Assembly (NCBI GenBank): GCA_030838445.1
Contig: JAUZFQ010000029.1
Coordinates: forward strand, 1 to 32,116
Direction of reading: 5' to 3'
DNA length: 32,116 nt
Source of the DNA: Pyrinomonadaceae bacterium
Lineage (GTDB): Bacteria; Acidobacteriota; Blastocatellia; Pyrinomonadales; Pyrinomonadaceae
The notes beneath the pieces were generated by a model. The model did no database searches, was not told where the DNA came from, and saw nothing but the letters and a program-made list of their open reading frames with translations. Below are positions 26,160 to 32,116 of the stretch, piece after piece. Each line of letters begins with the position of its first letter. Position 1 is the first letter of the stretch. Position numbers and translations under genes: made by a program.

Positions 26160-26471
26160 TTATTCCTTCTTCGGCGCGCGAATGTATCCCGTGCTGGTGT
26201 GGCGGCGCGAGACAGGCCGCCACCAGAACACGATGGAGAGCGCGATCAACCAGCAGACGCCCGATGCGACGACGAGCGGGACGAGCATGGAATAGTGACG
26301 GGCGAGCGCGGCTTCGACCGCCGCCGACAGAATCCAGAGTTGCGCGACGTTGATCATCACGAGCAGGATCAGACGCGCCTGCCAGACCGCACTCTGCCCG
26401 CTATTGCTGCTGGCGTGTTTGCGACTGACAGCGCGCGCCTGCAAAGTCTGCGAAGCGGTTTCAACTCGCAT
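26160..26471 (-). CDS. Small two-helix membrane protein in nitrate module
   Basis: A 103-residue protein with two clear membrane segments (RLILLVMINVAQLWILSAAV and MLVPLVVASGVCWLIALSIV), a basic N-terminal tail and a basic C-terminus ending YIRAPKKE. The ATG at 26471 overlaps the Rieske stop (26463-26461), a sign of translational coupling, so it probably belongs to the same membrane complex. No motif for heme or metal is visible. Family not recognised. Confidence 0.7.
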   Translation of the reverse strand: MRVETASQTLQARAVSRKHASSNSGQSAVWQARLILLVMINVAQLWILSAAVEAALARHYSMLVPLVVASGVCWLIALSIVFWWRPVSRRHTSTGYIRAPKKE

Positions 26472-27063
26472 GTTCGCCGCCCCCTCCTGCGGCTTTCCTG
26501 CCCGTCGCCCACAGTTCGCCGTTCGCGCGCACTTCGAGTTCGATGCGGTCGAGCGGGCGCGGCGGCGGGCCATAGAGGACGTTGCCGGTCTTCACGTCGA
26601 AAGCCCCTTCGTGGCAAGGACATTCGAGCCGCCCGTGTTCGCGCGCGAAGTAGACGGGGCAGGCGAGGTGTGTGCACTTCTGCCCGTAGGCGTGATACTC
26701 GCCGTCCGCAGAGCGCACGAGAATCGCCGTGTCACGCTCGGTCGGGTAGCGGAAGTTAAGCGAGGTGGAGGGCGCGAGCGACTCCGCGCCCTCCACGCGC
26801 GCGGGCGCGAAACCCGGCGTGCCGCCGCGCGCATCAAACGCAGCCTTTCCGGCGAACCCCGCCGCGCTCACGAAGAGCGCCGTCGAAGTCAGCGCGAGAA
26901 AGCTACAGAACTCGCGGCGCGTGACCTGTGCCTCCTCGTCGCGCTCGTAAGGAAAATCGTGCTGGTGCGGCGCGGTGGCCGCACGCACGTCGCGCTCATC
27001 CGACACTTCACCGCCCCCGGCTAGCACGCGCTTAATAGTTTTATCGAGATTGCCTGCGCTCAT
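26461..27063 (-). CDS. Rieske [2Fe-2S] protein with twin-Arg-like anchor
   Basis: A 200-residue protein. Residues 48-72 (TRREFCSFLALTSTALFV) form a twin-arginine-type membrane anchor, as in cytochrome bc Rieske proteins. The C-terminal Rieske fold has box 1 CTHLAC (C130, H132, disulfide C135) and box 2 CPCHEG (C148, C150, H151), the complete ligand set. It is expected to carry electrons on the outer face of the membrane. ATG at 27063 is preferred over a TTG at 27114. It sits between the Fe-S protein and the small membrane protein. Confidence 0.93.
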   Translation of the reverse strand: MSAGNLDKTIKRVLAGGGEVSDERDVRAATAPHQHDFPYERDEEAQVTRREFCSFLALTSTALFVSAAGFAGKAAFDARGGTPGFAPARVEGAESLAPSTSLNFRYPTERDTAILVRSADGEYHAYGQKCTHLACPVYFAREHGRLECPCHEGAFDVKTGNVLYGPPPRPLDRIELEVRANGELWATGRKAAGGGGEHAS

Positions 27064-27123
27064 AGTTTTATCAACAGAGAAGCAAAAATCCGTTTCACCA
27101 ACAGCTTCACTCAACTCTTCAAC

Positions 27124-27151
27124 TTGTCACCCGTCACTTGTCACTCGTCAC
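27124..27151 (-). repeat. Single heptamer arm (element 7)
   Basis: TTGTCAC, CCGTCAC, TTGTCAC, TCGTCAC (27124-27151) is the outer family of elements 2 and 4, but no opposite arm is found nearby. It ends 5 bp before the stop codon of the Fe-S gene (27157) and lies upstream of the Rieske gene. Confidence 0.8.
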
Positions 27152-27156
27152 TGTTC

Positions 27157-27816
27157 TCAAAACTCGTTGCTCTTGTCCGAGTGTTCGACCTGTGTGTCGA
27201 TCCATGATTCGACCGTCGGCGTCTGTCGCTCCTCGGCCGGTCGCTGAAGCATCCCCTCGAAGACGCCGCAGCCGTCAACTTCAACCGCGTCGGCGTCGGT
27301 CGGGAGCATCAGGTAAACTTTCGTCTCGACGTGTTGATTGCCGAAGACGTGGACGTTGACGGGCTTGGTGCGACGCAGCGGGACGATCTGCTCGTACTTG
27401 CCGAACGCGATTGCGCCCGTCGGGCACACGCTCGCGCACATCGGCTTGAGTCCTTCGCTTGAGCGGTCGTAGCACATGTCGCACTTCATCTGGAGGTGCA
27501 TCTCCGTGTTGTACTTCGGCACGCCGAACGGGCAGGCGTTGACGCAGTTGCGGCAATCCAGACAGCGCGGCTTCAAGGCCGACATGACGATGCCTTCCTC
27601 CGACATCTTGATGGCGTCGGCCGGGCAGACGAGCGCGCACGTCGGCTCGGTGCAGTGCATGCAGACGGTCGGCATCGTCGCCGTCGTCTCCGCGCGGTCG
27701 AGATAGTCAACGTAGATCATCGAGTAGCCTTTGTGCGTCCCGCACTCGCGGCACGCCGCCACACACGAGCGGCAGCCGATGCACCGCTGCGGGTCTATGA
27801 ACATCGTCTCTTCCAT
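27157..27816 (-). CDS. Four-cluster ferredoxin-type electron transfer subunit
   Basis: A 219-residue protein of the DmsB/NrfC/HybA type. Four cysteine groups are seen: CIGCRSCVAAC (C12-C22), CMHCTEPTCALVCP, CLDCRNCVNACP and CDMCYDRSSEG-x-C-x3-CP. Each holds a [4Fe-4S] cluster, giving an electron wire between the membrane subunit and the molybdoenzyme. There is no signal peptide, so it is probably cytoplasmic like the catalytic subunit. The ATG at 27816 has AAGGAA upstream. A 139-bp gap with heptamer element 8 separates it from the molybdoenzyme gene. Confidence 0.92.
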   Translation of the reverse strand: MEETMFIDPQRCIGCRSCVAACRECGTHKGYSMIYVDYLDRAETTATMPTVCMHCTEPTCALVCPADAIKMSEEGIVMSALKPRCLDCRNCVNACPFGVPKYNTEMHLQMKCDMCYDRSSEGLKPMCASVCPTGAIAFGKYEQIVPLRRTKPVNVHVFGNQHVETKVYLMLPTDADAVEVDGCGVFEGMLQRPAEERQTPTVESWIDTQVEHSDKSNEF

Positions 27817-27836
27817 AAAAATTCCTTCGGAATTTG

Positions 27837-27952
27837 TCTGTGGTCAGTTGTCCGTGGTCAGTTGTTTTAGTGCTGCACGATCTGGAATCTTTTGCTTTCA
27901 GCTTGAAGCTGGTCGAGCACAGACAACGAACAACTGACCACGGACAACTGAC
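27837..27952. repeat. Heptamer-arm inverted repeat 8
   Basis: The left arm is TCTGTGG, TCAGTTG, TCCGTGG, TCAGTTG (27837-27864). The right arm is GCACAGA, CAACGAA, CAACTGA, CCACGGA, CAACTGA (27917-27951). It is the same family as elements 5 and 6. It ends 2 bp before the stop of the molybdoenzyme gene (27955-27957) and fills most of the gap to the Fe-S gene. Confidence 0.88.
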
Positions 27953-27954
27953 TA

Positions 27955-30177
27955 TCACCTAACCTCACTGCGTGAGACGCCTTTGCGTCGCTCGCCCATG
28001 ATCGGCAACTGGCGCGAATGAATCTTCTCGATGCGCGCGGCGCACGCCTTGTATTCGGGTATCTTTGAAGTGGGATCGAGCGCCGGGTTGGTCAGTTGAT
28101 TCGCGGCGAGTTCTTCGCCCCAGTGGTAGGGGATGAAGATCGTGTCGGGGCGAATCGTGCGGACGACGAGCGCGGGAAAGATGCCTTCGCCGCGACGCGA
28201 CACGACTTTCACGCGCTCGCCGTCGTTGACCTTCAAACGCATCGCCGTCTCCGGGTGAATCTCGACGTAAGGCTCCGGGCATTGCTCGACGAGAAAGCCG
28301 ATGCGGCGCGTCTGGTTGCCGGAAAGATATTGATAGACGACGCGCCCGCTCGTCAGGATCAAAGGATACTCTTCGTCGGGCACTTCGGCGGGCGGGTTAT
28401 ACTCGACCGCGTGAAACTTGGCGCGTCCGTCCGGGTGATAAAAACGCTCCTCGAACAGGCGGGGCGTGCCGGGATGATCTTCCGACGGGCACGGCCAGAA
28501 GACGCCGTTCTGCCGCTCGATCTTCTCATACGAGATGCCGTAGTAGTCTGCGTTGCCGCCGCGCGAGGCCACGCGCAGTTCGTCGAAAATCTCGCGCGGG
28601 GAGTTGAACGCGAAATACTTTTCGCGCCCCATGCGCCGCGCGATCTCCTGCACGATCCACCAGTCCTCGCGCGCTTCGCCGGGCGGGTCGTTCGCCTTGT
28701 TGATCTTGACGACGCGCCCCTCGCTGTTGCAGGTCACGCCCTCGTCCTCGCTCCAAGTCGTGCCGGGCAGAACAACATCGGCGTAGCGCGAGCCTTCGGA
28801 CATGAAGAAGTCTATGCAGACGTAAAAATCCAAGCCTTCGAGCGAGCGGCGCACCTGATTGGTGTCCGGCAAACTGACCATCACGTTGTTGCAGATGGAG
28901 AGCAGACCGCGTATCTCGCCCTCGCGCATCTTCCCGAACATCTCTACGACCGAGACTCCGGCCTGCGGCAACTCTTCTTCCGGCAAGTCCCACACGCCGC
29001 ACACGTACTTGCGGTGTTCGGGGTTCAACATCGAACGCTGGCCGGGAAGTTGGTCGGCCTTCTGCCCGTGCTCGCGCCCGCCCTGCCCGTTGCCCTGCCC
29101 GGTGATCGTGCCGTAGCCGCTGCCGGGTCGCCCGATCTGTCCGGTGGCGAGCACGAGGTTGATGTAGGAGAGGACGTTGTTGACGCCGTTCGTGTGGTGC
29201 TCGATGCCGCGCGCGTGCATCATCATAGATGTTTTAGCGCGACCGTAGAGAAGCGCGGCCTTGACGATCTTTTCCGCCGCGACGCCCGTTATTTCCGACG
29301 CGACCTGCGGCGTGTAACGCGCGGCGACCTTGCGCGTCTCTTCCCAGTCGTTCGTCCGCGCGGCGATGAACGCTTCGTCCGTCAAGCCTTCCTCGATGAT
29401 GACGTGGAGCATCCCGTTGGCGAGCGCGACATCCGTGCCGGGCTTGAGTTGGAGATGCAAGTCGCCCTGCCTGGCCGTCGGCGTCTCGCGCGGGTCAACG
29501 ATGATCCAGCGGCCGCCGTTGTCGCGTTGCTGCCATAAGAATTTGTTGAGGACGGGAAACGTCTCGGCGCAGTTTGCGCCCGCGATCAGCAAGACTTCGG
29601 CGAGCGGGATGTCGTCCCAAGGATTAGCGGCGCGGTCGATGCCGAATGCCTTGTTGTTTCCGGCGGCGGCCGAGACCATGCAGAGCCGCCCGTTGTAATC
29701 CACGTAGCGCGTGCCGAGTCCGGCGCGCGCAAACTTGCCCATCAGGTAGGTCTTCTCCGTCGTCAGAGACGAACCGGAATAGACGCCGATAGAATCCTTC
29801 CCGTGTGCAGCCTGCAACTCTTTGAACTTCGCGGCGACGAGCGACAACGCCTCGTCCCACGTCGCGCGCTCGAACCTGCCGTTGCGCTTGATGAGCGGGT
29901 GGAGCAGACGGTCGGGGTGATGAACTTGCAGGTAAGCCGTCACGCCTTTCGGGCAGAGGCGGCCTTCGTTGACGGGGAAGTCGTAGCGCGGCTCGAAGCC
30001 GACGACGTGATTGTCTTCGACTAACAAATTCATGCCGCACTGCACGGCGCAGTAAGGGCAATGCGTCGGGACAACTTTGTCTATCACGCGATCCGCACGC
30101 CAGCCGCCGTGCGGCGCGTCGTGCAGGTGCGGCCCGAACTCCGCGACGATCTGTTCCAAGTTTCCAACTTTACCCAT
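27955..30177 (-). CDS. Molybdopterin oxidoreductase, assimilatory-type nitrate reductase
   Basis: A 740-residue enzyme of the DMSO reductase family. The N-terminal [4Fe-4S] site is C40, C43, C47 and C75 (THCPYCAVQC...GRLCPKG). The Mo ligand is C166 in NGRLCMVSAAAG, a Cys as in nitrate reductases and not selenocysteine. The stretch TGQGNGQGGREHGQKADQ and the C-terminal dinucleotide-binding domain (LTSGRVVYQYLSGNQTRRI) resemble NasC/NarB types. There is no Tat signal, so it works in the cytoplasm. Nitrate is the likely substrate from the NarK neighbour; formate dehydrogenase is the alternative. The ATG at 30177 follows heptamer element 9 by 6 bp. Confidence 0.88.
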   Translation of the reverse strand: MGKVGNLEQIVAEFGPHLHDAPHGGWRADRVIDKVVPTHCPYCAVQCGMNLLVEDNHVVGFEPRYDFPVNEGRLCPKGVTAYLQVHHPDRLLHPLIKRNGRFERATWDEALSLVAAKFKELQAAHGKDSIGVYSGSSLTTEKTYLMGKFARAGLGTRYVDYNGRLCMVSAAAGNNKAFGIDRAANPWDDIPLAEVLLIAGANCAETFPVLNKFLWQQRDNGGRWIIVDPRETPTARQGDLHLQLKPGTDVALANGMLHVIIEEGLTDEAFIAARTNDWEETRKVAARYTPQVASEITGVAAEKIVKAALLYGRAKTSMMMHARGIEHHTNGVNNVLSYINLVLATGQIGRPGSGYGTITGQGNGQGGREHGQKADQLPGQRSMLNPEHRKYVCGVWDLPEEELPQAGVSVVEMFGKMREGEIRGLLSICNNVMVSLPDTNQVRRSLEGLDFYVCIDFFMSEGSRYADVVLPGTTWSEDEGVTCNSEGRVVKINKANDPPGEAREDWWIVQEIARRMGREKYFAFNSPREIFDELRVASRGGNADYYGISYEKIERQNGVFWPCPSEDHPGTPRLFEERFYHPDGRAKFHAVEYNPPAEVPDEEYPLILTSGRVVYQYLSGNQTRRIGFLVEQCPEPYVEIHPETAMRLKVNDGERVKVVSRRGEGIFPALVVRTIRPDTIFIPYHWGEELAANQLTNPALDPTSKIPEYKACAARIEKIHSRQLPIMGERRKGVSRSEVR

Positions 30178-30183
30178 GTCTCA

Positions 30184-30286
30184 ATTGCGGATTTCGGATT
30201 GCGGAATGCGGATTAAAAAGCCAAGGCGATAAACAAGACGCTTTTTGTTTTCTAATCCGCATTCCGCAATCCGAAATCCACATTCC
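30184..30286. repeat. Heptamer-arm inverted repeat 9
   Basis: The left arm is ATTGCGG, ATTTCGG, ATTGCGG, AATGCGG, ATT (30184-30214). The right arm is CCGCATT, CCGCAAT, CCGAAAT, CCACATT (30257-30284). AAAAAGC/GCTTTTT continues the stem inward (30215-30221 with 30240-30246). The right arm encodes the last residues of the cytochrome b protein and supplies its stop codon. Confidence 0.9.
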
Positions 30287-31379
30287 TTTCAACGTTCCTT
30301 TCCGCCCGCGAGCCGCGAAAGACTTCGGCGGTGCGGTCGGGCAGCGAAGCGTAAGAGAGACCGCGCATGACGCGTTTGCAGCGCGGGCAGTAGTCTTGCA
30401 GTTGTCGCCCGTCGGGCATCGTGTAGTCGAAGCCGAGTTCTGCGACGACCTGCTTCAAATCGCCGAGCCACATCTCGGAGACGAACTCGACGCCGCAACG
30501 CGCGCACGCGGCCTGCGGCATCTCGCGCGCGCGACGCTGGTAGAGTTCGACGCCGACGGAGGCCGGGCGTTGGACGACGTGAAAGAGCTTGCCGAAGGGC
30601 AAGTAGAACAGCGTCATGATGACGAGCGCCTGATGCGTGAGCGAGATGAACGAGTACATGTAGCCGCCGAGCCAGAGGCTCGAAACCGTGAGCATCAACC
30701 CTGTCACCGAGACGGAGATGAGCAAGAGGTGCGGGACGAAGTCGAGCATGTACTGTTGCAGCGCAATCGCGCCGCGGTCGCGCAGGCGGCGGCGGATGGC
30801 GATGGCGCAACCCGCGAGCACCATGACGGCGGTGAAGTCGAGCGCGTGGAACATGACCCACGCCGCGATGCTGCGACCGTCGAGCGCGTTTAAGGGGAAG
30901 CCGAAGAGATATGTGCGATAGCCGCGTTCGCCTTCGAGTTTGAAATGAATCCAGCCGAAGACGAGCGGGAAAGTAACCGCCGCCGAAAGCAGGCAGCCCC
31001 ACATGATGAGCGCGTGCATCAGCCAGCGGGTGAAGCCGCGTCGCCGTATGAAGCGTTGTTCGACGAGATTGTGCGTGATGGTCTGTGCCGCGCTCTTCGT
31101 GTTCTCGGCGAGTCGGCGGCGGTCGCGGAAGAGTTGCCAGCCGCGCCGCCAGTAGACGCGCGTGGCGGGGCGGCTGAGCCAGAGCGCGTAGCGATAGACG
31201 ATTGCGCCGAAGGCGACGACCGATGCCACCGTGTAACCGAAGAGCGCGGCGTCGTAGTGTTCGAGGTTACGCGAGCCGACGATGACCAGAAGCGTCAGCC
31301 CCGCCGACGCCGCGAGGCCATAGACGACGGAGGTGAATTTATCGCGCGTCTTTATCGTGTGCACCTGTGACCGCCCCAC
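30252..31379 (-). CDS. Heme b membrane subunit with C-terminal CxxC pairs
   Basis: A 375-residue protein with about six membrane segments in the NarI/DsrM/TmcC style: helices near 17-35, 45-68, 118-142, 172-196, 214-236 and 244-264. Histidines H122, H178, H217, H249 and H267 are candidate heme b ligands. The C-terminal tail has two CxxC pairs (C292/C295, C331/C334), perhaps for zinc or a rubredoxin-like iron. It would take electrons from quinol to the Fe-S protein. The start is a GTG at 31379 without a good ribosome site; GTG at 31364 is the alternative. The last nine residues, NVDFGLRNAD-like, are translated repeat. Confidence 0.82.
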   Translation of the reverse strand: MGRSQVHTIKTRDKFTSVVYGLAASAGLTLLVIVGSRNLEHYDAALFGYTVASVVAFGAIVYRYALWLSRPATRVYWRRGWQLFRDRRRLAENTKSAAQTITHNLVEQRFIRRRGFTRWLMHALIMWGCLLSAAVTFPLVFGWIHFKLEGERGYRTYLFGFPLNALDGRSIAAWVMFHALDFTAVMVLAGCAIAIRRRLRDRGAIALQQYMLDFVPHLLLISVSVTGLMLTVSSLWLGGYMYSFISLTHQALVIMTLFYLPFGKLFHVVQRPASVGVELYQRRAREMPQAACARCGVEFVSEMWLGDLKQVVAELGFDYTMPDGRQLQDYCPRCKRVMRGLSYASLPDRTAEVFRGSRAERNVERNVDFGLRNAD

Positions 31380-31460
31380 AGTTCGTTAAGGCAGCACGCG
31401 TAGATGCCGCGTAAAATTGTTACGCTCGCGCCGTCGCCGCCGTTGAATAGAAGTGTCTTC

Positions 31461-31489
31461 AGGATAGTGATTTTTCGTCGCCGCTTCAA
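31461..31489 (-). promoter_or_regulatory. Possible promoter of the nitrate module
   Basis: On the minus strand TTGAAG (31489-31484) and TATCCT (31466-31461) are 17 bp apart, about 80 bp upstream of the cytochrome b start. Boxes are weak, and no regulator site was found. Confidence 0.35.
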
Positions 31490-31519
31490 GCCTTATTTTT
31501 GTCGGCGCGACCAGAGACA

Positions 31520-31800
31520 AACTGCTCGCTGTCGCTAAAAGAGCAGTGCAAATGACAGGCCGGAAAGATTTGCCCGGAAAGTCGGGCGGGGAGCTGATTC
31601 CGACGTTGCGCCGGGGTGCGGGCGGTGGGAAATCTCCCGCTATCGAAAGCGGGCGCTTGGGTAAATTTCCGCGACGGACGGACTTCGCGGCGGAGTTAAG
31701 CGACGATCTGCGGCTTGAAGCGTGGGCGACGCGCGGGGCGCGCGGCGGGTATGCGAATTGCCCTTAAGGATCAGGTGGTAGCGGAAATCCTACGGGGCGC
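31520..31800 (+). other. Non-coding region with several hairpins
   Basis: The gap 31380-31856 holds no convincing gene. Plus-strand hairpins are CTGCTC/GAGCAG (about 31527-31551), GCAAAT/ATTTGC (about 31548-31573), GCCCG/CGGGC (31572-31587) and CCCGCT/AGCGGG (about 31637-31654), the last inside a longer GGAAAT/ATTTCC stem (about 31629-31669). It may be a structured RNA or an untranslated leader of the next gene. I do not recognise it. A short open frame at 31546-31767 lacks family features. Confidence 0.4.
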
Positions 31801-31803
31801 AGG

Positions 31804-31831
31804 TTGCTCTGAATCAAGCAAGTCTTATCTA
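31804..31831 (+). promoter_or_regulatory. Possible promoter of the ligase-family gene
   Basis: TTGCTC (31804-31809) and TATCTA (31826-31831) are 16 bp apart, about 25 bp before the ATG. If used, the transcript leader is short and lacks a clear ribosome site. Confidence 0.35.
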
Positions 31832-31856
31832 AAACCGGAACACCACTCTTCAAATT

Positions 31857-32116
31857 ATGGGCGAACATCAAGTTGAACAGAACACCGACCACCACGGTAT
31901 GCGTGGTTTTATGAAGTCGCTGCTGGGCGACCTCGGCGCGCTAGAGCAGATGCTCGACACCGGGCGCATCGAGAGCGGCGTGCGCCGCATCGGCGCGGAG
32001 CAGGAGATGTTCCTCGTCGATTCTCATTTCCGCCCCGCGCCCGTCGCCACGGAGGTCATCGAGCGCGTCAAAGACCCGCGCGTCACCACCGAGATCGCGC
32101 GCTTCAACCTCGAAGC
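31857..32116 (+). CDS. Glutamate-cysteine ligase family protein (partial)
   Basis: The first 86 codons of a gene cut by the right edge. The product starts [14 protein letters not shown] and reaches [12 protein letters not shown], where E-x-E is the beginning of the ATP-grasp-like GCS2 ligase fold. Members join glutamate to an amine and are found also with CBS domains; the true substrate cannot be told from this part. The ATG at 31857 lies shortly after a possible promoter. Divergent from the nitrate module. Confidence 0.75.
   Translation, partial: MGEHQVEQNTDHHGMRGFMKSLLGDLGALEQMLDTGRIESGVRRIGAEQEMFLVDSHFRPAPVATEVIERVKDPRVTTEIARFNLE

Noticed and set aside
27955..30177. Selenocysteine in the molybdoenzyme
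   Set aside because: The frame is open throughout without an internal TGA, and the metal-ligand position is an ordinary Cys codon.
31590..31700. A tmRNA, because GGGGAGCTGATTCCGACG resembles its 5' end
   Set aside because: The rest of the tRNA-like domain and a matching 3' end with CCA are missing, and no tag reading frame fits.

Overview
The window comes from a GC-rich bacterial chromosome, most likely an acidobacterium of the class Blastocatellia. The strongest taxonomic clue is a tandem pair of secreted proteins of the 'VWFA-related Acidobacterial domain' family. Bacillithiol genes (bshA, bshB1), an HXXEE membrane protein and many secreted proteins of unknown function fit that placement. 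It is inferred from gene content, because no rRNA is present.

Layout, left to right. 1-1752: a partial metallo-beta-lactamase-fold hydrolase (minus), then bshB1 and an HXXEE membrane protein. 1765-5052: a degenerate short repeat, a large secreted protein of unknown function (minus), an Nfu-type Fe-S carrier (minus) with a perfect-hairpin terminator, and a promoter-to-terminator unit that looks like a small RNA of about 85 nt. 5150-7756: bshA, an endonuclease III and a NYN/YacP-like protein. 7804-9194: a secreted beta-propeller protein and a SlyD-like FKBP isomerase, both minus. 9328-14077: the two VWFA paralogues. 14265-19305: selB, two small membrane proteins and a GH5-like glycosidase. 19426-20397: hemB (minus). 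20751-23881: an elongator tRNA-Met gene followed directly by a 1003-residue protein that fuses a restriction-endonuclease-like domain to a NACHT NTPase, a good candidate for phage defence. 23912-24413: fragments of three dead genes. 24542-31379 (all minus): a nitrate module with cytochrome b membrane subunit, molybdopterin reductase, four-cluster Fe-S protein, Rieske protein, small membrane protein, DUF3565 protein and NarK-type transporter. 31395-31850: non-coding DNA with several hairpins. 31857 to the end: the start of a glutamate-cysteine ligase family gene.

The most unusual structure is a series of intergenic elements, eight long imperfect inverted repeats plus one single arm, whose arms are tandem 7-bp units (5054-5137, 7073-7262, 11657-11782, 14082-14258, 16296-16400, 19314-19425, 27124-27151, 27837-27952, 30184-30286). 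They belong to about five heptamer families and often fill nearly the whole stop-to-start gap between same-strand genes. Several touch or overlap stop codons, and three occupy the place where a Shine-Dalgarno sequence would be. Two gap elements have the same two-layer plan, and three others share one heptamer family, so they look like a dispersed repeat class.

Functional links: bshA and bshB1 act in successive steps of bacillithiol synthesis. The nitrate module appears to hold uptake, an electron path and a cytoplasmic reductase in one co-directional cluster whose internal gaps carry heptamer elements.
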